The notes under the pieces were generated by a model, which worked only from the letters and a program-made list of their open reading frames with translations, was not told the origin of the DNA and did not search any database. A stretch of 64,000 bases of DNA from Phycicoccus avicenniae_A (lineage in GTDB: Bacteria; Actinomycetota; Actinomycetes; Actinomycetales; Dermatophilaceae): positions 124,001 to 188,000 of the forward strand of contig NZ_JBNVZV010000001.1 in assembly GCF_050496545.1 (NCBI RefSeq), read 5' to 3'. Of this stretch, positions 36,602-44,725 are shown in pieces; positions within the stretch are counted from its first letter, which is position 1; every line of letters starts with the position of its first letter. Made by a program: the position numbers and the translations under genes.

Positions 36602-36623
36602 TCGAACGCCTGTCCGGTAGGAT
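36602..36623 (+). promoter_or_regulatory. LexA/SOS-like box and -10 of the DUF222/HNH gene
   Basis: TCGAAC-GCCT-GTCCGG (36602-36617) matches the actinobacterial LexA consensus TCGAAC-N4-GTTCGA at 10 of 12 fixed positions. It abuts the -10 box TAGGAT (36618-36623), so repressor binding would block the promoter. Confidence 0.55.
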
Positions 36624-36649
36624 CGGAGGTACGAGGGGAGGGGGAGCCG

Positions 36650-38231
36650 ATGGCCACAACAGCCGCACCGCAGGACCTGCTCGATGCCGTGCGCGTCGCG
36701 CGCGAGGCGCTGGGTTCGCTCCCCTCCCCCGGTGTCGCCTGCGGCTCACAGGACGAGTGGTGCGATGTGCTGCGGGCGCTGCAGGGGTTGGTGAACGAGG
36801 CCACCGCCGCGCAGGACGAGGCGGTCGTGGCGCTGGCGGCGATCGAGGACGAGTGGGCCGAGGACGGCACCGTCGTCGAGGTGCACCGGGCGGCAGGTCA
36901 CGTGTCGCTCGACGCCCCTGCGATCGTCTCGGGAGTGCTGAACGTGTCCGCCGTGCACGCCGAGCGGCGAGTGCGGGATGCGGTCCGCCGGGCCGCCGAC
37001 GGGCCCAACGGGTCCGCGTCGTGCACCGGGCTGGGCGGGCTTCACGCCGCGATGCGTCAGGGTCGGTTGGACGGGTACCGGGCGCAGGTCGTGGCGTACG
37101 AGCTCGAAGAGGTCCCCGCCCGCCGAGACCGTGGTCGCCTCGCTGCAGGAGTGGTTCGACGTCGAGGACAGCAGCCACCTGCGGCGGCGGACCCGGCGGC
37201 TGCTCGCGAGGATCTCTCCGGACCTGCTGCGCCAGCGGGCGGTCCGCGCCCGCGAGGCCAGCGGGTTGCGGCGGTGGGTCGACGAGCCCGGTGTCGACAC
37301 GTGGCTCGGCACCTTCCCCTCCGAGGAGGCGTGCACCGCGTGGGCCGCGATCGACGCCCTGGCCCAGCAGTACCTCGCCGACGGGGTGTGCCCGCGGATC
37401 GACCGGGCGCGGGCCAAGGCGCTGACCGACCTGGTGACGAGCAACGCGACCATCGACGTCCAGGTCGTGCTCACCACCCCGGCCGGGACCCCGGACAGCC
37501 CGCCGACACCGTCGACCGGGGCGCCCACCGACCTGGTCGAGGTTCGAGGGCCCGCTGCTGGTGACCCGCTGCTCGTGGAGCGTGGCTGGCTCGAGCGGGC
37601 CGTGGCCGCCACCGCCGTCACCGGGCACGACCGGCTCGGCCGACCGTGGATCCTGGCCTGCGACACCGACACCGGCGCCCCCCTTGACCCCGACGGCGAC
37701 CTCACCACCAGCGCCTACCGACCTAGCGCCAAGCTCGCCGCGTTCGTCCGCGCCCGGGACCGGCACTGCCGCTTCCCCGGCTGCACCGTCGCCGCCCGCT
37801 ACTGCGACCTCGACCACGTCCGCCCCTTCCCGGCCGGACCCACCAGCGCCGCCAACCTCGCCTGCCTCTGCCGGCGCCACCACCGCATCAAGCAACGCCC
37901 CGGCTGGCGAGCCGTCCTCCACCCCGACGCCACGATGACCTGGACCGACCCCACCGGACGCACCCGCACCAGCCACCCACCCGACCAGCTCCACCCGATC
38001 GCCCTCCCCGACACCGGGACCGACCCACCCCCGCCCGAACCCGGCAACCCCTCCCTCGTCCTGCCCGACGGCCCCCACTCCGCCCTCGAGCACCACCTCG
38101 AACATGCAGACCCCACCACGGCCTGGAGCTGCCGCGTCCACATCACCCGACCCCGCGTGCCGATGACCCTGACCGCTCTCCCCCGCCATGCCCGCCGCCA
38201 CGCCCGGGTGACCGGCACGCCCCCGTTCTGA
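36650..38231 (+). pseudogene. DUF222 / HNH endonuclease (13E12-type), frameshifted
   Basis: ATG 36650 (RBS GGGGAGGGGG) starts a DUF222 protein that reads normally to YELEEVPA (36650-37120). A tandem duplication CGCC-CGCC at 37117-37124 adds four bases; removing one copy restores ETVVASLQEWFDVEDSSH and the rest of the frame to the TGA at 38231. The repaired protein is 525 residues: DUF222 (about 1-330) and an HNH domain with CRFPGCTVAARYCDLDHVRPF and LCRRHHRIK (metal and catalytic His/Asn), plus a Pro-rich tail. The slippage-prone repeat could be a genuine inactivation or a reversible shift. Confidence 0.85.
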
Positions 38232-38274
38232 CCGAAGCCGCTCGGGCTGTCAGGTGGCGTGCGAGGCTGTCGCC

Positions 38275-38817
38275 ATGGGCGTACGCACCAGGCTGACGAG
38301 CGCGCTCGACGACCGGTCCTTCGTCCGCCTCGTCCGTTCGCCGAAGCACGCCGACCCCCTCGACGGTTTCGTCGTCGCCGTCGGCGAGGCGTGGGGCGTC
38401 ATGCACGCGACCACGGAGGGTGGGTACTTCGACGGGTACTCGGCCTTCCGCCTGCGGGACGTGAAGAAGGTCCGGGTGCTGACCGACGTCTTCGCTGCGG
38501 AGTTCGCGCGCACCTTGTCCACCTGGCCACCCGAGAGCCCGCCCGGGCTGCGGCTGGACTCGACGGTGGGCGTCATCGAGAGCATGGCGGCGGCCAGCCC
38601 CCTCATCGGCATCGAGCAGGAGAACCGCCGGTCGGCCCTCTGGATCGGTCGTCTCGACGAGGCCCGACGCAAGTGGACCTGGCTGCTGGAGGTCCGTCCG
38701 GACGCCACCTGGAAACCTGAGCCACTGGGCTACCGGACCAAGCACATCAGCCGGGTGACCATCGAGTCGATGTACCAACGCGCGCTCCACCGGGTGACCG
38801 AGCCGCCCCCGCTCTGA
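38275..38817 (+). CDS. Hypothetical protein
   Basis: 180 residues with no family I recognise. It is a soluble alpha/beta-type sequence with no signal peptide or membrane helix; features include FVRLVRSPKHADPLDGFVVAV, a WGVMHATTEGGYFDGYSAFR strand-turn and a C-terminal HISRVTIESMYQRALH helix. ATG 38275 was chosen because GAGGCT (38263-38268) lies 6 nt upstream in the leaderless geometry. It converges on the SnoaL-like gene, and both stops fall in an 8-bp inverted repeat. Confidence 0.7.
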   Translation: MGVRTRLTSALDDRSFVRLVRSPKHADPLDGFVVAVGEAWGVMHATTEGGYFDGYSAFRLRDVKKVRVLTDVFAAEFARTLSTWPPESPPGLRLDSTVGVIESMAAASPLIGIEQENRRSALWIGRLDEARRKWTWLLEVRPDATWKPEPLGYRTKHISRVTIESMYQRALHRVTEPPPL

Positions 38818-38836
38818 CCGACCCCCGATCGGTCAG
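38814..38836. terminator. Hairpin over the convergent stops
   Basis: CTGACCGA (38814-38821) and TCGGTCAG (38829-38836) form a perfect 8-bp stem with a 7-nt loop, containing the stops of both flanking genes. Confidence 0.55.
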
Positions 38837-39234
38837 GCGTCGTGGTCCGTCTCGTGGCCGGGTGCCGCGGAGGCGGGGTCCGGGCCACCGACCTCCACGG
38901 TGTACGAGGTGATGGTCACGACGAGCCCCTCGGCGTCGAGCTCGTAGACGTCCGCGGACGAGACGAACGACTCGTTGCCCTCGGCGTCGACGTACCGGCC
39001 GACGGCATCCACCGCGGCGACCGACCCGTCCCCGGCGGCCACGAAGCGCACGAAGTCGTGGGCCGCGAGGGACTCCATCTGCGCGGCCGACTCCCGGCAG
39101 GCCGCGGCCACCGCCTCGCGCCCCTCGATGGCGCCCTGTCCGGGCAGTACCCAACGCACGCCCGGGGCGAGGTGCGGGATCGCCTCCTCGAACCGGTGGC
39201 CCGAGAACGCCTCGGCGATCTCCCGTGCGTCCAT
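38833..39234 (-). CDS. SnoaL-like / NTF2 fold protein
   Basis: 133 residues. The order of alpha and beta elements fits the NTF2/SnoaL cone fold: an initial helix (IAEAFSGHRFEEAIPHLAPGVRWVLPG), then IEGREAVAAACRESAAQ, then strands GSVAAVDAVGRYVDAEG and VVTITSYTVEVG. Such proteins act as small enzymes or binding proteins; function is unknown. ATG 39234 has CGGAGGAC upstream. The four-CSD gene ends 16 bp upstream on the same strand, so it may be co-transcribed. Confidence 0.8.
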   Translation of the reverse strand: MDAREIAEAFSGHRFEEAIPHLAPGVRWVLPGQGAIEGREAVAAACRESAAQMESLAAHDFVRFVAAGDGSVAAVDAVGRYVDAEGNESFVSSADVYELDAEGLVVTITSYTVEVGGPDPASAAPGHETDHDA

Positions 39235-39250
39235 GGGTCCTCCGTCCCGC

Positions 39251-40195
39251 TCAGAGCAGCTCGACGCGGTCGGCCTGCGGGCCCCGGTCGCTCTGCCGCA
39301 CCTGGTAGCGCACCCGGTCACCGGCGTACAGGTCGTCGGTGCCGCGGACGACCGACACGTGCACGAAGAGGTCCGCACCGCCGGCATCCGGGGTGATGAA
39401 GCCGAAGCCGCGATCGGGGTCGAAGCGCGCGATGGTGCCCTCGCCGCCGCGGGCCGGAGCGCTCGAGCCCTTCTGGTGACCCGACCGGGCACGCTGCGGA
39501 GCCCGCGCCGGGGCGCTGCGCCGGGCCGGTGCGCCCGCCAGGCGTACGTCGCGGGCCTGCGGGCCCTTCTCGCTCATGACGACGTCGTACGTGACGCGGT
39601 CGCCCTCCTCCAGCCCGTCGAGCCCGCCGCCGAGGTCCCGGACGTGGGCGAAGACGTCGGCGCCGCCGTCGTCGGGGGTGACGAAGCCGAAGCCCTTGTC
39701 CGCGTCGTACCAGGACACGGTGCCGTCGGCGCCGTCGGACACCGACGCCGGGCCGGCAGCCCCGGCCCCCAGCGGGAGGAGATGATCGGCCTGCGGCCCC
39801 TTCTCGCCGTCGACGACGAGGAACGCGACCCGCTGGCCCTCCGAGACCACTCCGCCGCCGACGATGGCCGAGCTGTGCACGAAGACCTCGGCGCCGCCGT
39901 CGTCCGGCGTGACGAAGCCGTAGCCCTTGGCCGGCTCGTACCAGTCGACCGTCCCGAGGACCCCCAGCGGGGCGTCGGCCGGGCGGTCGGCGGTGACCCG
40001 CACCCGGCGGGCCAGCGGGCCGCGGTCGCCCTCCCCGACCTCGAACTCCACGACCTGTCCCTCCCGCAGCGATGTCGTGCGCTGGTCGCCCAGCACGTCG
40101 GACGCATGGACGTACAGGTCCTCGGCGCCTTCCCCCAGGGCGATGAACCCGAACCCCCGGTCGGCGTCGAACCAGCGGACGGTTCCCTCGGTCAC
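39251..40195 (-). CDS. Protein with four tandem cold-shock domains
   Basis: 314 residues with four CSDs: about 2-68 (RWFDADRGFGFIAL, DLYVHAS), 79-142 (WYEPAKGYGFVTPDDGG, EVFVHSS), 156-219 (WYDADKGFGFVTPDDGG, DVFAHVR) and 251-314 (RFDPDRGFGFITPDAGG, DLFVHVS). RNP1 and RNP2 are readable in each; CSD3 has Ala-His-Val-Arg in RNP2. A basic, Pro/Arg-rich linker (about 222-250) separates CSD3 and CSD4. Normal bacterial Csps have one domain of about 67 residues. GTG 40195 has AAGGAG. Role: probable single-strand nucleic-acid binding. Confidence 0.9.
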   Translation of the reverse strand: MTEGTVRWFDADRGFGFIALGEGAEDLYVHASDVLGDQRTTSLREGQVVEFEVGEGDRGPLARRVRVTADRPADAPLGVLGTVDWYEPAKGYGFVTPDDGGAEVFVHSSAIVGGGVVSEGQRVAFLVVDGEKGPQADHLLPLGAGAAGPASVSDGADGTVSWYDADKGFGFVTPDDGGADVFAHVRDLGGGLDGLEEGDRVTYDVVMSEKGPQARDVRLAGAPARRSAPARAPQRARSGHQKGSSAPARGGEGTIARFDPDRGFGFITPDAGGADLFVHVSVVRGTDDLYAGDRVRYQVRQSDRGPQADRVELL

Positions 40196-40318
40196 GGCGG
40201 ACTCCTTCTCGGTGCGGCGGTCGGTGCTCGTCCCAGTGTCCCCGACGAGCGCCCGTCCTGCGGACGCCGGTGGCCCCCGGGGCGTAGCATCGGCGCACGC
40301 GACACGGAGGGGGACGGC

Positions 40319-40594
40319 ATGGGACCCGGCGACACCAGGTGGCGGCGCGTGCTCGCCCTGACACTCACCCTCGTCGTGGGCGCGGCCGGGGTGGGCGTCG
40401 GCATCGCCCGCGGCGACGTCCTGACCGCCGTCGCGGGCATCGTCTTCGTCGTCGTGATGCTGGTGATCGCCGGGCCGCTCACCCGATGGCTGCGCCGGGG
40501 CGAGGGCCCGTACCGCACCCGCCCGCAGGTCGACGACGAGCGCGAGGACTACGTGCGCCTCCGGCACAACGGAGGCAACGGCTACGGCCGCTGA
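40319..40594 (+). CDS. Small two-helix membrane protein
   Basis: 91 residues with two predicted membrane helices (about 10-30, VLALTLTLVVGAAGVGVGIA, and 33-52, VLTAVAGIVFVVVMLVIAG). A charged, Arg/Asp/Tyr-rich cytosolic tail follows (about 53-91). No family I recognise. ATG 40319 has CGGAGGGGG. It may be a small membrane regulator or stress peptide. Confidence 0.65.
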   Translation: MGPGDTRWRRVLALTLTLVVGAAGVGVGIARGDVLTAVAGIVFVVVMLVIAGPLTRWLRRGEGPYRTRPQVDDEREDYVRLRHNGGNGYGR

Positions 40595-40646
40595 GTCCCA
40601 CCCGCCGGGCCGATGAGTTCCGCCCGCGTCTCCGGTCGGTACGGGT

Positions 40647-41009
40647 ATGACCACGACCACGAGAGTCCTCAGCGTGTCCCTGCCGGTGCCCGACCAGGAT
40701 GCCGCCCTCGCCTTCTACCGTGATGTCCTCGGCTGCGAGCTGGTCGTCGACGCCGAGATCTGGCCCGGCGCCCGGCTCGTCCAGGTGCAGCCACCCGGGT
40801 CCGACGTCGCCATCGTCCTGCTCCCGCCGGACAGCGAGATCCCCGTCGCGCTCCGGCTGGCCACCCCCTCGGCGCAGGACGCCCACGACCGGCTGCGCGC
40901 GACCGGTGCGACGCTGCACAACGACCAGGTCCTGCACCTGGAGGGCGCGCCGCCGATGTTCGCCTTCGCCGACCCGTGGGGCAACCAGCTCGTGTTCATG
41001 GAGGAGTGA
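40647..41009 (+). CDS. VOC family protein
   Basis: 120 residues, single vicinal-oxygen-chelate domain: VLSVSLPVPDQDAALAFYRDVLGCELV, ALRLATPSAQDAHDRLRATGA, and FAFADPWGNQLVFMEE, the last with the conserved glyoxalase-like D-P-x-G-N. The family includes glyoxalases, dioxygenases and resistance proteins; function is not assignable. It converges on the acVLRF1 gene, with an 11-bp inverted repeat over both ends. Confidence 0.88.
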   Translation: MTTTTRVLSVSLPVPDQDAALAFYRDVLGCELVVDAEIWPGARLVQVQPPGSDVAIVLLPPDSEIPVALRLATPSAQDAHDRLRATGATLHNDQVLHLEGAPPMFAFADPWGNQLVFMEE

Positions 41010-41033
41010 GCCGCCGCCCGGCGCTCACTCCTC
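41001..41033. terminator. 11-bp inverted repeat at convergent ends
   Basis: GAGGAGTGAGC (41001-41011) and GCTCACTCCTC (41023-41033) form a perfect 11-bp stem with an 11-nt loop. It spans the last two Glu codons and the TGA of both flanking genes. Confidence 0.6.
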
Positions 41034-41546
41034 GATGGTCACCCGGACGGCCCGGGCCCGCTCGACGGCGGTCTCCAGCACCGCGAACCGCGGGTCCGGC
41101 AGGTCGTAGAGCTCGACCCGCGGCAGGTCACGCAGCCCCGCCAGCCGCGGGTCCTCGAGCACGGCCTCGGCCAGGGACCGGTCCCCGCCGAGCACGAGAC
41201 CTTTCGCGCTGCTCCCCCGGAGCAGCCGCACCGCGTGCTCGGTGACCGCTCCGACGAGCTCGTCGGCCTGGTTGGACCGGCGCCGCGCGAAGCGCTGCTG
41301 GCTCCATCCCCCGGCCGCCGTGCGCGACTGCACGTACCGTGTCCCCGCCTTGTGCTCGGTGAGCCGGTCACCGACCGCCACGCCCACCGCGTAGCCACCC
41401 CGCCGGACGAGCAGCAGCGCCAGCGGGTCGGCCTCCAGACGCGAGACCCCGACGACCCGCTGGGGGCCGTCGGGGTTGTTCTCGTCGAAGCGCGCTCGCC
41501 AGCGGTCGTACCGCCCGGGCGCGACCTCGACGACGCGGGTGCTCAC
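41025..41546 (-). CDS. acVLRF1 family peptidyl-tRNA hydrolase
   Basis: 173 residues. The signature RYVQSRTAAGGWSQQRFARR matches the actinobacterial Vms1-like release factor family, in which the Gln-containing loop is equivalent to the GGQ/GSQ motif of eRF1-type hydrolases. These proteins release stalled peptidyl-tRNA in ribosome-associated quality control. GTG 41546 begins one base after the sufT stop, making this the last gene of the suf operon. The operon membership links translation rescue to Fe-S supply. Confidence 0.87.
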   Translation of the reverse strand: MSTRVVEVAPGRYDRWRARFDENNPDGPQRVVGVSRLEADPLALLLVRRGGYAVGVAVGDRLTEHKAGTRYVQSRTAAGGWSQQRFARRRSNQADELVGAVTEHAVRLLRGSSAKGLVLGGDRSLAEAVLEDPRLAGLRDLPRVELYDLPDPRFAVLETAVERARAVRVTIEE

Positions 41547-41547
41547 C

Positions 41548-41874
41548 TCAGATGTTGAAGCCCAGGGCGCGCAGCTGCTCGCGGCCGTCGTCGGTGATCT
41601 TGTCCGGGCCCCACGGCGGCATCCAGACCCAGTTGACGCGGTAGCCGGCGACGATGCCCTCGAGCGAGGCCGCGGTCTGGTCCTCGATGACGTCGGTCAG
41701 CGGGCAGGCCGCCGACGTCAGGGTCATGTCGATGACGGCGTGGTTCTGCGGGTCGACGGTGATGCCGTAGACGAGGCCCAGGTCGACGACGTTGATCCCG
41801 AGCTCGGGGTCCACGACGTCGCGCATGGCCTCCTCGACGTCGGCGACGTTCGCCGGGGTGGTGGTCTCGCTCAC
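41548..41874 (-). CDS. sufT: SufT/DUF59 metal-sulfur cluster assembly factor
   Basis: 108 residues, MIP18/DUF59 fold: VEEAMRDVVDPELGINVVDLGLVYG at the start and DMTLTSAACPLTDVIEDQ with the conserved Cys. It helps mature Fe-S proteins at the end of the suf operon. The GTG start overlaps the sufU stop by four bases; acVLRF1 starts one base after its own stop. Confidence 0.93.
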   Translation of the reverse strand: MSETTTPANVADVEEAMRDVVDPELGINVVDLGLVYGITVDPQNHAVIDMTLTSAACPLTDVIEDQTAASLEGIVAGYRVNWVWMPPWGPDKITDDGREQLRALGFNI

Positions 41875-42317
41875 TGCTTCGCTCCTTCGGCCTGGTACAG
41901 GGCATCGGTGAACGCCGACCACGAGAGGAGGGCGCACTTGACGCGTGCGGGGTACTTCGCGACACCGGCGAGGGCCACGCCGTCGCCGATCTGGTCCTCG
42001 TCGCCGGGGTCCTCGCCCTTACTCGTGAGCATCCGGCGCATCGCCTCGTAGGTCTCCCGGGCGTGCGCGACGGTGCCGCCGGTGACCTCCTCGGCGAGGA
42101 TGGACGCCGACGCGACGCTGATCGAGCAGCCCATCGAGTCGTACGAGACGTCCTCGACGACGGCGTCGTCCCCCGCACCGCTGACGTGCACCCGCAGGGT
42201 CACCTCGTCGCCGCAGGTGGGGTTGACGTGGTGGCTCTCGGCGTCGAACGGCTCGCGCAGGCCGGCGCGCACGGGACGCTTGGAGTGCTCGAGGATGAGC
42301 TCCTGGTACAGGTCCAT
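41871..42317 (-). CDS. sufU: SufU, Zn-dependent sulfurtransferase/scaffold
   Basis: 148 residues. Conserved Cys residues are in NPTCGDEV, DSMGCSISVASAS and RVKCALLSW, as in the SufU (IscU-like) family, where a zinc site accepts sulfur from SufS. The ATG overlaps the sufS stop by one base (TGATG), indicating tight coupling with SufS, its sulfur donor. Confidence 0.95.
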   Translation of the reverse strand: MDLYQELILEHSKRPVRAGLREPFDAESHHVNPTCGDEVTLRVHVSGAGDDAVVEDVSYDSMGCSISVASASILAEEVTGGTVAHARETYEAMRRMLTSKGEDPGDEDQIGDGVALAGVAKYPARVKCALLSWSAFTDALYQAEGAKQ

Positions 42318-43612
42318 CAGACGGGCACCTCCGTCCCGAAGATCGCCGGCACGCGGTCGAGGGCCTCGAGGAGGGCGTCGACCTCGGCGGGGGTGGTGTA
42401 CGCGGCGAACGACGCGCGCGTGCTGGCGGGCGCGCGCAGCTTCCGGTGCAGCGGCCACGCGCAGTGATGCCCGACGCGCACCTCGACCCCCCGGTCGTCG
42501 AGCACCTGGCCGACGTCGTGGGCGTGGACGCCGTCGACCACGAAGGCCACCGCTCCCCCGCGCTCGCGCAGGTCGGCGGGCCCCAGGACGCGCACCCACG
42601 GCCGCTCGGCCAGGCCACGCAGCAGCCGCTCTGTGAGCATCTGCTCGTGGGCGTGCACGCGGTCGAGCCCGAGCTCGGTGAGGTGGTCGCACGCGGCGGC
42701 CAGCCCGACGGCCTGGGCCGCGACCGGCACGCCGGCCTCGAACTTCTGCGGCACCGGCGCGTACGTGGCGCCCTCCATCGTGACGGTCTCGATCATCGAG
42801 CCACCGGTGAGGAAGACCGGCATCTCGTCGAGGAGCTCGGGACGCCCCCAGAGGACGCCGATGCCGAGCGGGCCGAACATCTTGTGGCCCGAGTAGGCCA
42901 AGAAGTCGACGCCGAGGTCGGCGACGTCGACCGGCAGGTGCGGCACCGACTGGCAGGCGTCGAGGACCGCGAGGGCCCCGACGGCGTGCGCGCGCTCGGC
43001 GAGCTCACGGACCGGGTTGACCGTGCCGAGCACGTTCGAGACGTGGGTGAAGGCGAAGACCTTCGTACGCTCGGTGAGCAGCTCGTCGAGGTCGGAGAGG
43101 TCGAGCCGCCCGTCCTCGGTGACCGGCACCCAGCGCAGCGTGGCGCCGGTGCGCTTGCACGCCTCCTGCCACGGGATGAGGTTGGCGTGGTGCTCCATCT
43201 CGGTGACGAGCACCTCGTCACCCGGACGCAGCGAGAACCGCTCTCCCGCACCGCCGCCGCCACCGTGCGTGCCGTTGGTGAAGGCGTACGCCACGAGGTT
43301 CAGCGCCTCGGTGGCGTTGCGGGTGAAGACGACCTCCGCGGCCTGCGCCCCGATGAACCGGGCGATGGTCTCGCGGGCCTTCTCGTAGGCGTCCGTGCCC
43401 TCCTCGGAGAGCTGGTGCGCCCCGCGGTGCACCGCGGCGTTCGTGTGCTCGTAGAAGTGCCGCTCGGCGTCGAGGACGCGGACCGGCTTGTGCGAGGTGG
43501 CCCCCGAGTCGAGGTAGACGAGCGGGTGGCCCCCGCGCACCGTGCGCGACAGGATCGGGAACTCGGCCCGGATGCGGGCCAGCTCCTCGTCGGTGAAGGG
43601 GGCGGCCGTCAT
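42317..43612 (-). CDS. sufS: Cysteine desulfurase SufS
   Basis: 431 residues, PLP-dependent class V aminotransferase fold. The N-terminal LVYLDSGATSHKP contacts the cofactor, SGHKMFGPLGIG contains the PLP Lys, and VRVGHHCAWPLHRKL contains the active-site Cys that carries the persulfide. It takes sulfur from L-cysteine and hands it to SufU. The gene is one base from sufC and overlaps sufU. A Gly-rich loop (THGGGGGAGER) near residue 118 is an insert. Confidence 0.96.
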   Translation of the reverse strand: MTAAPFTDEELARIRAEFPILSRTVRGGHPLVYLDSGATSHKPVRVLDAERHFYEHTNAAVHRGAHQLSEEGTDAYEKARETIARFIGAQAAEVVFTRNATEALNLVAYAFTNGTHGGGGGAGERFSLRPGDEVLVTEMEHHANLIPWQEACKRTGATLRWVPVTEDGRLDLSDLDELLTERTKVFAFTHVSNVLGTVNPVRELAERAHAVGALAVLDACQSVPHLPVDVADLGVDFLAYSGHKMFGPLGIGVLWGRPELLDEMPVFLTGGSMIETVTMEGATYAPVPQKFEAGVPVAAQAVGLAAACDHLTELGLDRVHAHEQMLTERLLRGLAERPWVRVLGPADLRERGGAVAFVVDGVHAHDVGQVLDDRGVEVRVGHHCAWPLHRKLRAPASTRASFAAYTTPAEVDALLEALDRVPAIFGTEVPV

Positions 43613-43613
43613 C

Positions 43614-44378
43614 TCAGGCCTCGGTGGTCGCCGGGAGGAAGCGGTCGTAGCCCTCGGCCTCGAGGCGCTCGGCGAGCTCGGGGCCACCCTGCTCGGCGAT
43701 CCGGCCGTCGACGAAGACGTGGACGAAGTCGGGCTGGATGTAGCGCAGGATCCGCGTGTAGTGCGTGATGAGCAGGACGCCGGCGCCGGTGGACTCCTTG
43801 GCGCGGTTGACGCCCTCGGAGACGATGCGGAGGGCGTCGACGTCGAGGCCGGAGTCGGTCTCGTCGAGGACGGCGAACTTCGGCTGGAGGAGCTCCATCT
43901 GGAGGATCTCGTGGCGCTTCTTCTCACCACCGGAGAAGCCCTCGTTGACGTTGCGCTCGGCGAACGCGGCGTCCATCCGGAGGTTCTCCATGGCGCCCTT
44001 GACGTCCTTGACCCAGGTGCGCAGCTTCGGCGCCTCGCCGGTGACCGCGGTCTTGGCGGTGCGCAGGAAGTTGGACACGGTGACGCCCGGGACCTCGACG
44101 GGGTACTGCATCGCGAGGAAGACGCCGGCGCGGGCGCGCTCGTCGACGCTCATCGCGAGGACGTCCTCGCCGTCGAGGGTGACGGTGCCCGAGGTGACGG
44201 TGTACTTCGGGTGGCCGGCGATGGAGTACGCGAGGGTCGACTTGCCGGACCCGTTCGGGCCCATGATCGCGTGCGTCTGACCGGACTCGATGGTCAGCGT
44301 GACACCGCGGAGGATCTCCTTGGTGCCCTGCTCGGTCTCGACGGTGACGTGCAGGTCGTTGATCTCAAGGGTGGACAT
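43614..44378 (-). CDS. sufC: SufC, Fe-S assembly ATPase
   Basis: 254 residues, ABC-type ATPase: Walker A IMGPNGSGKSTLAYSIAG, signature GFSGGEKKRHEILQM, Walker B FAVLDETDSGLDVDAL and a switch His in LLITHYTRIL. It forms the SufB-SufC-SufD complex, where ATP binding moves the scaffold. The Rieske-type ferredoxin gene lies 5 bp upstream and sufS one base downstream. Confidence 0.97.
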   Translation of the reverse strand: MSTLEINDLHVTVETEQGTKEILRGVTLTIESGQTHAIMGPNGSGKSTLAYSIAGHPKYTVTSGTVTLDGEDVLAMSVDERARAGVFLAMQYPVEVPGVTVSNFLRTAKTAVTGEAPKLRTWVKDVKGAMENLRMDAAFAERNVNEGFSGGEKKRHEILQMELLQPKFAVLDETDSGLDVDALRIVSEGVNRAKESTGAGVLLITHYTRILRYIQPDFVHVFVDGRIAEQGGPELAERLEAEGYDRFLPATTEA

Positions 44379-44383
44379 ACGGC

Positions 44384-44725
44384 TCAGATCTCCTCGGACA
44401 GGGCGACGAAGACGTCGTCACCCTCGGTACGGACGGTGTGGACGGCGATGGGGGTGATGGCGGGCGGCCCGGTGGGCTCGCCGGTGCGCAGGTCGAAGCG
44501 CGAGCCGTGCAGCCAGCACTCGAGCGTGCAGCCGTCGAGGTCGCCCTCGGACAGCGAGACGTTGGCGTGGCTGCAGGTGTCGTCGACGCAGTGGACGGTG
44601 CCGTCCTCGGTGCGCACGATGCTCACGCGGCGCCCCTCGATCTCGGCGAGGGCGGCACCGACCTCGGGCAGCTCGTCGAGGCGGCAGACCCGCACGAAGC
44701 CCTGCTCGGTCAGCTGGTCGCTCAC
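44384..44725 (-). CDS. Rieske-type ferredoxin subunit
   Basis: 113 residues. The Rieske [2Fe-2S] ligand set is visible: CSH near residue 51-53 and CWLH about 17 residues later, with EDGTVHCVDDT and GSRFDLRTGEPTGPPA around them. It has no membrane anchor. Located inside the suf operon between sufD and sufC, as in other actinobacteria, it may pass electrons to assembly or to a client enzyme. The GTG overlaps the sufD stop by four bases. Confidence 0.93.
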   Translation of the reverse strand: MSDQLTEQGFVRVCRLDELPEVGAALAEIEGRRVSIVRTEDGTVHCVDDTCSHANVSLSEGDLDGCTLECWLHGSRFDLRTGEPTGPPAITPIAVHTVRTEGDDVFVALSEEI

